Shown piece by piece: positions 44,416-53,697 of a stretch of DNA of 64,000 nt. Position 1 is the first letter of the stretch; every line of letters starts with the position of its first letter. The stretch comes from Poriferisodalis sp965198245 (GTDB taxonomy: Bacteria > Actinomycetota > Acidimicrobiia > Acidimicrobiales > Poriferisodalaceae), in assembly GCF_965198245.1 (NCBI RefSeq), contig NZ_OZ240249.1:744001-808000 (forward strand), given 5' to 3'. The notes under the pieces are model-generated. The model was not told the origin of the DNA. It saw only the letters and a program-made list of their open reading frames with translations, and did not search any database. The position numbers and the translations under genes were made by a program.

Positions 44416-45371
44416 GGCAGCGGCTCGCCTTCGGAAGCTTCGATCACGTCGTAGACATCGTTGCGGTCGAGGTGCACGCGCAGCGCAGCCTGCAGAGACT
44501 CGAGCCGTTCGGGCTGCTGCGTGCCCACAATGGCGACCGGTGCGGTCGGATGAGCCAGCACGAAGGCCACGCACACGGCGGCCCGCTCGACGCCCTCCCG
44601 CTCGGCTAGTCGATCGAGTGTGTCCAAGAGTTCCGGCCGCACCCCATCGCTCGCCCCGATGAGTCGCCCGCCTGCGAGCGGGCTCTGCTGCATGAGTCGC
44701 CCGCCTGCAAGCGGGCTCCATGCCAGCGGCACGAGTTCGGTCTCGGCGCAGAGGTCCAAGGTGCCGTCGCGCAACGGGTCCAGGCAGGCGGCCGAGAATT
44801 CGGGTTGCGTGCTGACCAGTGGAGTGTCGAGATGGGCGATGAGTGCCCGGGTCTGAGCCGGTGTGTAGTTGGACACGCCGACCGCGTTGACCAGCCCGTC
44901 AGCGATCAGTCCGCCCAGCGTGTCAGCGAGTTCGGCCGGATGGGTGAGCATGTCGGGCCGGTGGACTTGGTACAGGTCGATGCGATCAGTGCAGAGTCGG
45001 CGCAACGAGGCCTCGCATGCCGCACGCAGGGCCAGGGCGCTGGAGTCGTACGGCACCGGTGGAACGATGCCTCCCTTGGTCGCGAGCACCATGCGATGGC
45101 GCAGATCGGGACGTGCGCCTAAGACGGCCCCCAAGTTCTCCTCGCAACTGCCGAAGCCGGTGCCGCCCCAGTCCAATCCGTAAACGTCGGCAACATCGAC
45201 GAGGTTCATGCCCCGCTCGAGACCCGCTTCGACCAGGACGGCGTTGGCGCCGACGTCGTCGCTGGTGAACCTCCACAGGCCGAGAGCCAACGGTCCGATG
45301 TCAGGACCGCTCGACCCGAGCCGCCGCGGCGCAGTCCGCACCAGTCCCGTCGGCGCATCGGAATTGGTCAT
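44412..45371 (-). CDS. Aldo/keto reductase
   Basis: 319 residues from ATG 45371, with GAGGTG 5 nt upstream. The catalytic tetrad is visible: Asp in NLVDVADVYG (with the Tyr), Lys in VLATKGG and His in YQVHRPD. GLVNAVGVSNYTPAQTRALI is typical. It contains an in-frame 11-residue tandem duplication (SPLAGGRLMQQ / SPLAGGRLIGA; 33 bp). It belongs to the sugar operon: permease 2 - AKR - Gfo - LLM. Confidence 0.9.
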   Translation of the reverse strand: MTNSDAPTGLVRTAPRRLGSSGPDIGPLALGLWRFTSDDVGANAVLVEAGLERGMNLVDVADVYGLDWGGTGFGSCEENLGAVLGARPDLRHRMVLATKGGIVPPVPYDSSALALRAACEASLRRLCTDRIDLYQVHRPDMLTHPAELADTLGGLIADGLVNAVGVSNYTPAQTRALIAHLDTPLVSTQPEFSAACLDPLRDGTLDLCAETELVPLAWSPLAGGRLMQQSPLAGGRLIGASDGVRPELLDTLDRLAEREGVERAAVCVAFVLAHPTAPVAIVGTQQPERLESLQAALRVHLDRNDVYDVIEASEGEPLP

Positions 45372-45476
45372 GGTCACCTCGTCTTTGTCGTCGGACGGCT
45401 CGGGGCGCAGTTTGCTGGGACGGTGCTGGCAGTGTGCCCCGGACTCTCGCAAGAGGTTCGTTGTCGCCGATCCAGC

Positions 45477-46460
45477 TCAGGACTTCACCGAGCCAGCCAG
45501 CAGCCCGCGTACGAAGAAGCGCTGCAGGGCGAAGAACACGATCAACGGCACACCCGCCTGTATGAACGCACCTGCAGACAGCACGTGCTCACGCAATCCG
45601 AACTCTCCCGCCAGCGAAGCGATGCGGATGGTTGCGGGCCACGCCTCACCGTTTGCTCCGATCATCGTGATGGCTACCAGGTAGTCGTTCCATGTCCACA
45701 AGAACTGGAAGATCGTGAACGCCGCCAGGGCCGGCACCGACAACGGCACCACCAGGCGCCAGAAGATCGTGACGTGATTGGCACCGTCGATGCGTGCCGC
45801 CTCAAACAGCTCGCCGGGCAACGACGAGATGTAGTTGTGCAACAGGAACACGGCGAAGGGCAAGGCGAACGCGGTATGGGTCAGCCACACCGCTGTGGCA
45901 CCGCCGGCGAGGTCGAAGTCGGGAAACAGCGTCAGCGTGAACTCGGTGCCAGGGATGGTCCAGTGCGCTCCGCCGGCGTAGAGCTGCAGCAGCGGCAGCA
46001 GCGCCACCTGGTTCGGCAGCGCCAGCAGTGACACGAACACGATGAACAGCCATTCCCGGCCCCGGAACGGGATCCAGGCAAACGCATAGGCCGCCATCGC
46101 GGCAATCGCGACCGGAATGACCGTGGCAGGAATGGCGATCGCGAACGAATTCACCAGCGCCCGGGCCAGCCCGCCGGTCTGCTCGGTTCCTAGCACCTCG
46201 GAGTAGTTGCCGAGTGTCCATCCGCCCTCGGTGAAGGACTCCCACCAGCCGCTGCTGCGCTGCGCGTCACGGGTCCGGAACGAGTTCAGGAACAGGCTGC
46301 TTGCGGGGATGGTCCACACGACGACCATGAGCCACAGCACCCACGTGGGGATGCGGCGCAGGAATCCGTAGATGAGCTTGCCAGTGCGGTCCACTGCGTC
46401 GACGGCGCTGGCACCGCGGCCTCCGCCGGCGAGCGGGTTCGAAGTGCTCGGGAGGTTCAT
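45477..46460 (-). CDS. Sugar ABC transporter permease 2 (MalG-type)
   Basis: 327 residues from ATG 46460, overlapping the stop of permease 1 (ATGA). About six membrane segments. ELFEAARIDGANHVTIFWRL is the EAA loop that contacts the ATPase, and FLWTWNDYLVAITMI is a family hallmark. It pairs with permease 1 and the binding protein upstream, and probably with the ATPase at 41018-42178. Confidence 0.92.
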   Translation of the reverse strand: MNLPSTSNPLAGGGRGASAVDAVDRTGKLIYGFLRRIPTWVLWLMVVVWTIPASSLFLNSFRTRDAQRSSGWWESFTEGGWTLGNYSEVLGTEQTGGLARALVNSFAIAIPATVIPVAIAAMAAYAFAWIPFRGREWLFIVFVSLLALPNQVALLPLLQLYAGGAHWTIPGTEFTLTLFPDFDLAGGATAVWLTHTAFALPFAVFLLHNYISSLPGELFEAARIDGANHVTIFWRLVVPLSVPALAAFTIFQFLWTWNDYLVAITMIGANGEAWPATIRIASLAGEFGLREHVLSAGAFIQAGVPLIVFFALQRFFVRGLLAGSVKS

Positions 46461-48016
46461 GCGTCCACCCTCTGCATCCGTCGGATGTTGAACGCCATGG
46501 CCGGCACGACTGCCAGGAACAGCACCACCGCCAGCGCAGAGCCGAGGCCGAAGTTCAGCTCGGTGAAGGCCCGCTGCCACATCTCGTTCGCGATGACCTG
46601 CGTGCCGAAGTTGCCCGCCGTCATCACCTTCACGATGTCGTACACCTTCATGACCAGGACGATCAACGTCGTGGCAACCACGGTGATGGTGGGAATGATC
46701 GTCGGAATGGTGACATTCCAGAAGGTCTGCCGCTCGGTGGCGCCATCGACGCGCGCCGCTTCGAGCAGTTCGGTGGGTACGGCCTTGATTGCCGCCGACA
46801 GGATGACCATGGCGAAGCCGGTCTGGATCCAGATGAGCACGACCATGAGCCACACGTTGTTGAACGGCGCCTCCTGCAGGAACAGGATGGTGCCCGCCAC
46901 GGGCTCGCCGTTCGGGCCGGGAACTGAGCCGCCCAAGCCGGGCCCCATGAACCGGTAGATCAGCCACAGCACCCCGATGGCGGTCACGGCCGATCCGACA
47001 GCGAATGCCGGCTGGCGGCGCCGCACGCCGAATGCGCACAAACCGGCGAGCAACGCCGTGGCGACGGCCAGGATTGCCACTGCGACCCACGCGCCGGTGC
47101 TGTGAGGCCGCAAGCTGCCCAGCCAGACCCAGATGGCATTCAGGAACCCCGTCTGCGGTTTCTGCGGTGGACGGGCGATGTACATGAACCGCCAGATGAT
47201 CCCGGCACCCACGAATGAGATCGCCATCGGCAGGAAGATGAGGCTCTTGGCCACCGACTCCCAACGGGTGCGATCGGCCAGTACCGCAGCCGCAAGGCCG
47301 AGCCCTGTGGACAGCCCGGTCACCACCACCACCCACCACAGGTTGTTGATGACCGTGCCTCGCAGCGTCGTGAACACCGCGAACGACAGCACGAACAGGC
47401 CGATGGCGATCGGACCAATCGAGCCCGGCAGCGCCTCCAGCTTGCGGCCGCGTCGGCGGCCCACTGCCATGCCGATGGCGAGCCCGGCAGCGATGAGCAC
47501 CACAGCTGCGTAGAAGAGGCGGCTGGTGAAGATCTCGCGCCAGCCGCTCAGGTCGAGGCTTTGCTTGTTGGTGAGGATTTCTCCGTAGTTGGAGAGTCCC
47601 ACCCATTCGGCAGCTCGCGAGTCGAGCAAGGAGAGGTAGATGGACCGGATGAGCGGGATGACCAGGCCGAGGGCCACGAACAGCAACGACGGTCCGAGGA
47701 ACGTGGCCAGGCGACCGCGCTCGGACAGGCGGGTCCTGCGAGCGCTCGATGGCGTGCCCGCCAGACTGAACAGGGTCCCGACGGCAGCGCCGATGAGGGC
47801 GCCCGCGATCGCCCAGAGCCACATGGGCCCGCCTGCCACGTCATTGCCGGCGACGACTGCGCCGACGAGCGCGCCGACGAGCGCGCCCGAGGTGGCGAGA
47901 AAGACGCGCCAGCGGTTGACCGCGAGGTCGAAGAGCCAGTTCGCTCCGAAGAACAGAGCTGTGCTCGCGCCGATGGCGATGACTACGCCTAACAGCGCAC
48001 CGCCTAGGGCGCCCAT
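46457..48016 (-). CDS. Sugar ABC transporter permease 1 (MalF-type) with extra N-terminal membrane region
   Basis: 519 residues; about 200 longer than usual. The C-terminal part is a normal MalF-type permease (SLIFLPMAISFVGAGIIWRF, EAARVDGATERQTFWNVTIP as the EAA loop). The first 110 residues add a Gly/Ala-rich multi-span region (ALVGALVGAVVAGNDVAGGP), and two more membrane pairs interrupt the core near 190-250. It begins 189 bp after the binding-protein gene; that gap shows no gene. Confidence 0.88.
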   Translation of the reverse strand: MGALGGALLGVVIAIGASTALFFGANWLFDLAVNRWRVFLATSGALVGALVGAVVAGNDVAGGPMWLWAIAGALIGAAVGTLFSLAGTPSSARRTRLSERGRLATFLGPSLLFVALGLVIPLIRSIYLSLLDSRAAEWVGLSNYGEILTNKQSLDLSGWREIFTSRLFYAAVVLIAAGLAIGMAVGRRRGRKLEALPGSIGPIAIGLFVLSFAVFTTLRGTVINNLWWVVVVTGLSTGLGLAAAVLADRTRWESVAKSLIFLPMAISFVGAGIIWRFMYIARPPQKPQTGFLNAIWVWLGSLRPHSTGAWVAVAILAVATALLAGLCAFGVRRRQPAFAVGSAVTAIGVLWLIYRFMGPGLGGSVPGPNGEPVAGTILFLQEAPFNNVWLMVVLIWIQTGFAMVILSAAIKAVPTELLEAARVDGATERQTFWNVTIPTIIPTITVVATTLIVLVMKVYDIVKVMTAGNFGTQVIANEMWQRAFTELNFGLGSALAVVLFLAVVPAMAFNIRRMQRVDA

Positions 48017-48204
48017 CGGCGCAGTCTTGCAGGCATCAGGTGGCGTCTACGTACTTCGGTCATCGGGCTACGGGGCGTCGCAATGTCTCGCCACGACGCG
48101 CCGGAGGCTGGCCCGCTGGTGCGGACCGGCCCCCGATCAACCATGAGGTTCATTCGCAACGATGTGTCATCAGCAGCCGGCGGCGGCTGGGACACTTGCT
48201 GCGA

Positions 48205-49599
48205 CTACTGCGGCCAGGAAGCGTCGATTGCGGCGAACGCCTCGGCCACCGACTTGTCGCCGTTGACCGCGCTGGTGCCTTCAGTCCAGAAGGTGCCGGC
48301 GCCCACAGCAGCTGGCATCAAGTCCGACCCGTCGAAGCGGGCCGGGCTGGCCGTCTGCAGAATCTCGACGAAGGACCGCTCAAGGTCGTTGTAGACGCTG
48401 AGGTCCTGGTCTAGGTTCGCCGACAGGAAGCCGGACTGGCCGCCGCCCTTGCGAGCGGACTGCGCCGCCTGGCGGGCGTTGGCGTACTCGGCGCTGCCGA
48501 AGAACTCCATCACCGCCCACACCTCAGGCGCGTCCCGGAACGCCGAGACATACGTGCCAGCGGTCAGCACTGGACGGTTGCCCTTGGCTGCGACGGCCGG
48601 GAAGTAGAAGACGTCCACTTCTTGGCCCGGACCGATGCTGGTGCCCTCGGGCAGGAATGCCGCGAAGAACGATGCCTGTCGGTGCATGGCGCAGTCGCCA
48701 GCGACCAGCGGCTCGCCGTTGTCGCCGAACGGCGTCGCAGCAATGGAGCCGCCGGCTGCGTACACGGCACCCGGTGCGTTCCACAGGCCGAGCACGGTCT
48801 CCGCGACCCCCACGATGCGCGGATCGGCGAACTTGACTTCACCAGCGACCCACTGGTCGTAGACATTCTCGTCCGCGATCCGCAGCACGAGGTCTTCCAT
48901 CCAGTCGGTAAAGGCCCATCCGGTGGCGGGGCCGGACTCGATGCCGACGCACCACGGTGTGACGCCTTCGGTGATCATCTGGAGGGTCAGCGCCGACAGC
49001 TCCTCGAATGATTGGGGAACTGCGTAGCCACCGCTTTCGAAGATCGAGGTGTTGTACCAGACGATCGACTTGAGGTCGGTCTTGTTCGGGACGCCGTACA
49101 GGGTGCCGCCGAAGGTGGCAGTATCGAGCGAGCCCGCAGGCCACTGGCCCTCGATAGCGCTCTTCACCGAGGCGGGTATCTCCAGGATCCAGTTCTCAGC
49201 TGCGAAGTCACCGACCTTGCCCGGCTGCGGGAATACCGCGATGTCCGGCGGGTTGCCGCCGGCTGCTTGGGCATTGATCTGGTCGGAGAAGTCGCGGGCG
49301 CCGGTGTAGACGATCTCGATGCCGCTCTCGGCAGCGAAGACGTCCAAAGCGTCCTGCATGGCGCCGGCTTCCTCCTCGCTGGACTCGGGGCCGTAGACGG
49401 TGACCTTGGTGCCGGCGAGCGGGTCGGCCGTGGTGGTCGGTGCGGCGGCAGTCGTTGCTGGTGCCGCGGTCGGTGCGGCGGCCTCGTCGGCGCCGTCGTC
49501 ATCGCTGCCGCAGGCCGCTGCAATGAGCCCGAATGCCAGCACGACTGCCAAGAGTCGCGAGGCGCGTAGACGAGTTGTTCTGGTGCTGTGATCTTTCAT
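48205..49599 (-). CDS. Sugar ABC transporter substrate-binding lipoprotein (alpha-glucoside type)
   Basis: 464 residues from ATG 49599, chosen for GGGAGG 8 nt upstream and the signal LLAVVLAFGLIAAAC. An Ala/Thr linker follows. The mature domain has VTVYGPESSEEEAGAMQDAL, GGNPPDIAVFPQPGKVGDFA, YGVPNKTDLKSIVWYNTSIF and GESGPATGWAFTDWMED-like text, typical of AglE/MalE-type proteins. It is the first gene of the importer operon. Operator site 2 is 47 bp upstream. Confidence 0.9.
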   Translation of the reverse strand: MKDHSTRTTRLRASRLLAVVLAFGLIAAACGSDDDGADEAAAPTAAPATTAAAPTTTADPLAGTKVTVYGPESSEEEAGAMQDALDVFAAESGIEIVYTGARDFSDQINAQAAGGNPPDIAVFPQPGKVGDFAAENWILEIPASVKSAIEGQWPAGSLDTATFGGTLYGVPNKTDLKSIVWYNTSIFESGGYAVPQSFEELSALTLQMITEGVTPWCVGIESGPATGWAFTDWMEDLVLRIADENVYDQWVAGEVKFADPRIVGVAETVLGLWNAPGAVYAAGGSIAATPFGDNGEPLVAGDCAMHRQASFFAAFLPEGTSIGPGQEVDVFYFPAVAAKGNRPVLTAGTYVSAFRDAPEVWAVMEFFGSAEYANARQAAQSARKGGGQSGFLSANLDQDLSVYNDLERSFVEILQTASPARFDGSDLMPAAVGAGTFWTEGTSAVNGDKSVAEAFAAIDASWPQ

Positions 49600-49645
49600 A
49601 TGAGTTCCTCCCTGTGGGGCCGCAAGCCCGTTCACCTGCCGACCT

Positions 49646-49659
49646 TGCAAGCGCTTGCA
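49646..49659. promoter_or_regulatory. 14-bp palindrome, probable LacI-family operator (site 2)
   Basis: TGCAAGCGCTTGCA, 47 bp before the ATG of the sugar-binding lipoprotein. This is the classical TGCAANCGNTTGCA form bound by LacI/GalR regulators. The gene for a LacI-type regulator starts on the far side of the neighbouring gene. Confidence 0.75.
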
Positions 49660-49770
49660 GTCACCGTGCCGGAAGCCTAGCGCGATAGCCGAACGCGCGA
49701 GCCGGCCGCGGACGTGCTGCACCGCTCGACGGGACTGCAGATCGTTCAACTGCTGCGTGCGAGGTCGTGC

Positions 49771-50823
49771 TCAGTCGATTCGAAGCGGCCCGACCGACTC
49801 ACGGACGATGAGTTCAGTTTGCAGCTGTATGTGCTGCGGCGCAGCGGAATCCGATCCGAGCATGCGCAGCACGAGTTCCGCAGCGGCAATTCCCTGCTCG
49901 GCGACATGCTGCCGGACGGTGGTCAATCCAACGAGCCGGCTCTGATCGTGGTCGTCGACGCCTACAAGCGACACGTTTTCGGGTATGCGCAGGCCGAGGT
50001 CGCGTGCAGCGAGCATGGCGCCGAAGGCCTGCTCGTCGCACATGGCGAAGATCGCACTCGGGCGCTCCGACGAGCTCAACAGCACATGTGCTGCCCGACG
50101 TGCCTCGGCCCAGTTGCTGCTCGTCGTTGCGGTCAGTGCCGGGTTCAGTGTCAGTCCTGCCTCGGCATGCGCCCGGGCGTAGCCCTCGGCCCGATGGCTG
50201 GGAACGTAGCCGCTGTCGAGGCTGAGCAGTCCAATGCTGCGATGACCGTGGTGAAGCAGGATCTCGGTGGCTGCGCAGCCGACCGCAACGTTGTCCACCG
50301 TCACCGAGCTGAGCGCCCTTGTCCGAAAGCCGACGCTCACAGCGCACCCGCCTTGCGCGAGGAATGCATCCGCGTCCGATTCGTCCAAAGGGACGTCGAT
50401 AAGCACCACCGCATCGCTGCGGCCCGATCTCACGCCGTTCAGCTCGATGAAGCGTCGTCTCTCGTCCACGCTCGCGACGCCCGACAGCAACAGGTCGTAT
50501 CCCGCTGAGGCAGTCTCGCGGCCCAGCGCCCCCACCATCGTCGCGTTGAACCACGTCGCCGGGTCCGGCACGGCCACGGCGATCGTGTTGGTCGTCCCTG
50601 CAGCCAGCCGCGCGGCAGGCAGGTTGGGGCGATAGTCGAGCTCCGCTGCAGCGGTATGCACCCGCTGCCGGGTAGCGGGGGCGACGTGCGGAAGGCCTCG
50701 CAGCGCACGGCTGACTGTTGCGGTGGATACTCCCGCTGCTCGAGCGACATCGCCGATGCGGATCACGTGACCGCCGTTGGGCGGGTGCTCACTGCCAGCG
50801 TCCGCGAGCTGGTCTGCACTCAT
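49771..50823 (-). CDS. LacI-family transcriptional regulator of the alpha-glucoside regulon
   Basis: 350 residues from ATG 50823, overlapping the glucosidase stop (ATGA). The DNA-binding head is IRIGDVARAAGVSTATVSRA with LRGLPHVAPATRQRV and the hinge YRPNLPAARLAAG. The periplasmic-binding-like effector domain follows (TNTIAVAVPDPATWFNATMV...NVSLVGVDDHDQSRLVGLTT). It likely binds the three GCAA-SCGS-TTGC palindromes and releases them on binding a sugar. Confidence 0.92.
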   Translation of the reverse strand: MSADQLADAGSEHPPNGGHVIRIGDVARAAGVSTATVSRALRGLPHVAPATRQRVHTAAAELDYRPNLPAARLAAGTTNTIAVAVPDPATWFNATMVGALGRETASAGYDLLLSGVASVDERRRFIELNGVRSGRSDAVVLIDVPLDESDADAFLAQGGCAVSVGFRTRALSSVTVDNVAVGCAATEILLHHGHRSIGLLSLDSGYVPSHRAEGYARAHAEAGLTLNPALTATTSSNWAEARRAAHVLLSSSERPSAIFAMCDEQAFGAMLAARDLGLRIPENVSLVGVDDHDQSRLVGLTTVRQHVAEQGIAAAELVLRMLGSDSAAPQHIQLQTELIVRESVGPLRID

Positions 50824-52517
50824 GTCTGCCACACCACGGCGCTGGCTGGGGCGAGCACGCGGGTGCCGCTCGATGAAGCGTCAGCGCATGGACTGGGATT
50901 GTCGGCATATGGGTGCCGGCAGGCCAGGGCAGAGTCGTACAGCTCCGTCGCAGCGGCGGGAGCCTGCACCTCGTGGGAGTTCTCACCGAGGTTCGCAGCG
51001 ACGACAATGCGGCCCCGGCGATACGAGATGATGGGCCCGTTGTCGTTGTCGGTCCACTCGACAGCGGATGTGCCGTTGGCGAAGCTTGGCCGCACCCGCC
51101 GTTGCACCTCCAAGAGCTCCTGGTAGGCCCGCAGCCACGAGCGTCCGTCGCCCTCCTGCACAGCGGCCGTCTCGGGGTGAGGACGCTCCGCCGAACGCAG
51201 CCACGGCTCGACGCCGGAAAAGCCGTTGTAGCGGCTGGCGCTCCAGGGCATCGGCGTGCGACAACCGTCACGCCCAGCGCTCACGTCGCCATCGGGGCCG
51301 ACGGGGTCGAGCTTGTCTGCCGCCGCAACTTCGCCATCGCTCAGGCCGAGTTCTTCTCCTTGGTACAGCACGAAGGTGCCGGGCAGGAAGGCCGTCAGCA
51401 CGTTGAGGACGAGCGTGCGAGCTGCGCCCCAGGGGCCTCGAGAGCCGGTCGCCCCGGCGCCGGTGTCGGGCGGCGCGAAACGCGTCGGTGCGCGGGGCAT
51501 GTCATGGCTGCTCGCGGCCCACAGCAGCCGGCTGACCAAGGTGTCGGACGGGGCCTGGAGCGTCTCGCGGACTGCATCCGGCGCCCACTCGATGTGCATC
51601 GGTGCAAACCAGTAGCCGCCGTGCATGCCGTCGGACGGCAGCAGGTCGTCCATGCCTCTGGGGTCGAGGTGGTACGTCTCGCCATGCAGAAAGGCCCCGT
51701 AGATGTCGCAGATGATGCGCCATCGCCGGAACACGTCCTGGCTCTCTGGTTGGAAGACGTCGTGGAGGTGTTCGAAGCAGTCCCACTGCTCCCAGCGTGA
51801 AGCCCGCGGCGGAATGGGCTGCAGTTGCGGGTTGGGGCGCAGGCGTTCGTCCTTCACGAGGCCTCCCGCCACATCGACGCGGAAGCCGTCGACACCGCGA
51901 TCCAGCCAGAACCGCAGGATGTCGTCCCACTCGGTTGCGACTGCTGGATTGCGCCAGTTCAGATCGGGCTGCGACGGCAGGAACAGATGGAGGTAGTACT
52001 GGCCCGAGGCGGGTTCCAGTGTCCACGCCGGCCCACCGAAGTAGCTCACCCAATTGTTGGGCGGGCCGCCGCCGGGGGCCGGATCGCGCCAGATGTAGTA
52101 GTCGCGGTAGCGCTCGCGCTCCGCTGCGCCCGAGTTGCCGAGTGCCGCTTGGAACCAGCGATGGTTGCTGCTGGTGTGATTCGGCACCAGGTCGGCGACG
52201 ATGCGGATGCCGCGGTCGTGCGCTACAGCTACCAGCCGGTCGAACTGCTGCAGGTCGCCGAAGAGCGGGTCCACATCGCAGTAGTCGGCCACGTCGTATC
52301 CCCAGTCGTCCCCGGGCGACGGGTAGAACGGCGTGATCCAGACGAAGTCCACGCCGAGGCGCTCTAAGTAGTCCAACCTCTCGATGATCCCGCCGAGGTC
52401 GCCCACGCCGTCGTTGTCAGAATCAGCGAACGAGCGCAGGTACACCTGGTAGCCGACGGCGTCGGCCCACCAGCGCTGCAGCGTGCCTGGGGCAGTGGTG
52501 GGGCTGCGGCGCTTCAC
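50820..52517 (-). CDS. Alpha-glucosidase, glycoside hydrolase family 13
   Basis: 565 residues from GTG 52517 (TGAGG 5 nt upstream). This start puts operator site 3 in the promoter; the longer open frame would place it inside the gene. GH13 regions: ADLVPNHTSSNHRW (I), DGFRVDVAGGLVKDE with the nucleophile Asp (II), FLHGETYHLD with the acid Glu (III) and AASSHDMPRAPTRF (IV; Ser replaces the usual Asn). LRSFADSDNDGVGDLGGIIE is typical of oligo-alpha-glucosidases. Cytoplasmic. Cotranscribed with the LacI gene. Confidence 0.92.
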   Translation of the reverse strand: MKRRSPTTAPGTLQRWWADAVGYQVYLRSFADSDNDGVGDLGGIIERLDYLERLGVDFVWITPFYPSPGDDWGYDVADYCDVDPLFGDLQQFDRLVAVAHDRGIRIVADLVPNHTSSNHRWFQAALGNSGAAERERYRDYYIWRDPAPGGGPPNNWVSYFGGPAWTLEPASGQYYLHLFLPSQPDLNWRNPAVATEWDDILRFWLDRGVDGFRVDVAGGLVKDERLRPNPQLQPIPPRASRWEQWDCFEHLHDVFQPESQDVFRRWRIICDIYGAFLHGETYHLDPRGMDDLLPSDGMHGGYWFAPMHIEWAPDAVRETLQAPSDTLVSRLLWAASSHDMPRAPTRFAPPDTGAGATGSRGPWGAARTLVLNVLTAFLPGTFVLYQGEELGLSDGEVAAADKLDPVGPDGDVSAGRDGCRTPMPWSASRYNGFSGVEPWLRSAERPHPETAAVQEGDGRSWLRAYQELLEVQRRVRPSFANGTSAVEWTDNDNGPIISYRRGRIVVAANLGENSHEVQAPAAATELYDSALACRHPYADNPSPCADASSSGTRVLAPASAVVWQT

Positions 52518-52626
52518 GATCACCTCAGGTTGTTGAACGCGCAGTTCTGGCGAATGCCGACGTCGGTGCCGGACGTGTCGTGACTCCGTGGCGATGTACT
52601 GATGCCCGTCATTCTGCCGCGTGACT

Positions 52627-52638
52627 GCAACCGGTTGC
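52627..52638. promoter_or_regulatory. 12-bp palindrome, probable LacI-family operator (site 3)
   Basis: GCAACCGGTTGC, about 110 bp upstream of the glucosidase GTG. The same core occurs at site 1, 12 kb away, in front of the sugar ABC ATPase. Confidence 0.7.
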
Positions 52639-52704
52639 GGCATGTCCCAAAGAGTGTGCCGCCCCGTGTCTCGACGGCTTCGACGCAAATGTGCCCACGA
52701 CAAA

Positions 52705-52730
52705 GACCGGCCCGCAGAAGCGGGCCGGTC
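52705..52730 (-). terminator. Strong 11-bp hairpin, possible intrinsic terminator
   Basis: GACCGGCCCGC-AGAA-GCGGGCCGGTC. On the minus strand it is followed by TTTGTCG, on the plus strand by CTTGGTCTG. The short T-run favours the minus direction, which implies a transcript coming from 52740-52900. Confidence 0.55.
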
Positions 52731-52739
52731 CTTGGTCTG

Positions 52740-53090
52740 TCAGTTTGGGTTGTGTGATGTGCAGCCCAGGGTTTACACCCCGAGCGGTGAACACGTGGCC
52801 TGTCTAGTGCAAAACGGTGAGCGCGTGCCAATTCGTTGCCCGCGATATCGGTGAAGATGCTGCATAGGAGCATGAAACGACTCACCGCACGAGTTCCATC
52901 CCGCGCGCGATTTTCGCGGCGGATCGCGGCAATGCAGCGCCCTCTCGCAACGTGCAGCGACTGAATTCCAAACGAATAGTGTCAAGCGCGGCCGTGTGGA
53001 CGGTCTCGGGGCAGCTGCAACGGCCCGATCGCCGAACGCACCCTGTGCCCCACGATGATCGAATCAATGAGCAACAGAAAGGCGTCTGCC
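52740..53090. other. Intergenic region without a recognisable gene
   Basis: Between the hairpin and the PEBP-family gene. No open frame with family support is seen. If the hairpin ends a minus-strand transcript, this region would be its source, but no promoter or RNA family is recognised. Confidence 0.3.
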
Positions 53091-53627
53091 ATGTCACAAC
53101 CTCCGAGTCCTTACGACTTTCTTCCTGCGGTTGCATCGTTCGAGGTACGAAGCGACGACGTAGCAGAGGGACAGATGCTGCCGATGCCGCAGGTTTCGGG
53201 CATCTTCGGTGCTGGCGGCGAAGACCGGTCCCCGCACTTGGCGTGGTCGGGAGCGCCTGAGGACACGCAGAGCTACGCGGTCACGTGCTTCGACCCCGAT
53301 GCGCCGACCGGAAGCGGGTTCTGGCACTGGGTGGTGTTCGACATCCCCGCGTCGTGCACCGAGCTCGCCTCGGGTGCTGGCGACACCGAAGGCAGCGGAT
53401 TGCCCGAAGGCGCCCAGCAGCTGTGCAACGACGCCGGGATGGATGGCTACCTGGGCTCGGCGCCGCCTCCGGGTCATGGCCCTCACCGCTACATGTTCGC
53501 GGTGCACGCGTTGAGCGTGCCCTCACTGCCGATCGACACGAGCGTCTCGCCGGCGATCTGCGGTTTCAACATGTTCGGCACGACGCTGGGCCGCGCCCTC
53601 ATCACACCCGTCTACGAACAGAGCTAG
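53091..53627 (+). CDS. YbhB/YbcL family protein (PEBP-like)
   Basis: 178 residues from ATG 53091 (AGAAAGG upstream); ATG 53067 is possible. The PEBP signature is clear: SPHLAWSGAPEDTQSYAVTC, FDPDAPTGSGFWHWVVFDIP (the DPDxP and HW residues), LGSAPPPGHGPHRYMFAVHA and ICGFNMFGTTLGRA. Bacterial members are small cytoplasmic proteins of uncertain role related to Raf-kinase inhibitors. A 7-bp hairpin (53650-53671) separates it from the next gene. Confidence 0.9.
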   Translation: MSQPPSPYDFLPAVASFEVRSDDVAEGQMLPMPQVSGIFGAGGEDRSPHLAWSGAPEDTQSYAVTCFDPDAPTGSGFWHWVVFDIPASCTELASGAGDTEGSGLPEGAQQLCNDAGMDGYLGSAPPPGHGPHRYMFAVHALSVPSLPIDTSVSPAICGFNMFGTTLGRALITPVYEQS

Positions 53628-53697
53628 CCATGACGGCCGGAGATGCCCGCTGTGGCGATCCGGTGCCACAGTCCCGAACCGATGGCGAGGCGGTCCG

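Noticed and set aside
45477..47822. 781-codon minus-strand frame covering both permeases
   Set aside because: Only its last 327 codons are coding; the upstream part is an out-of-frame shadow of permease 1, which has its own ATGA overlap.
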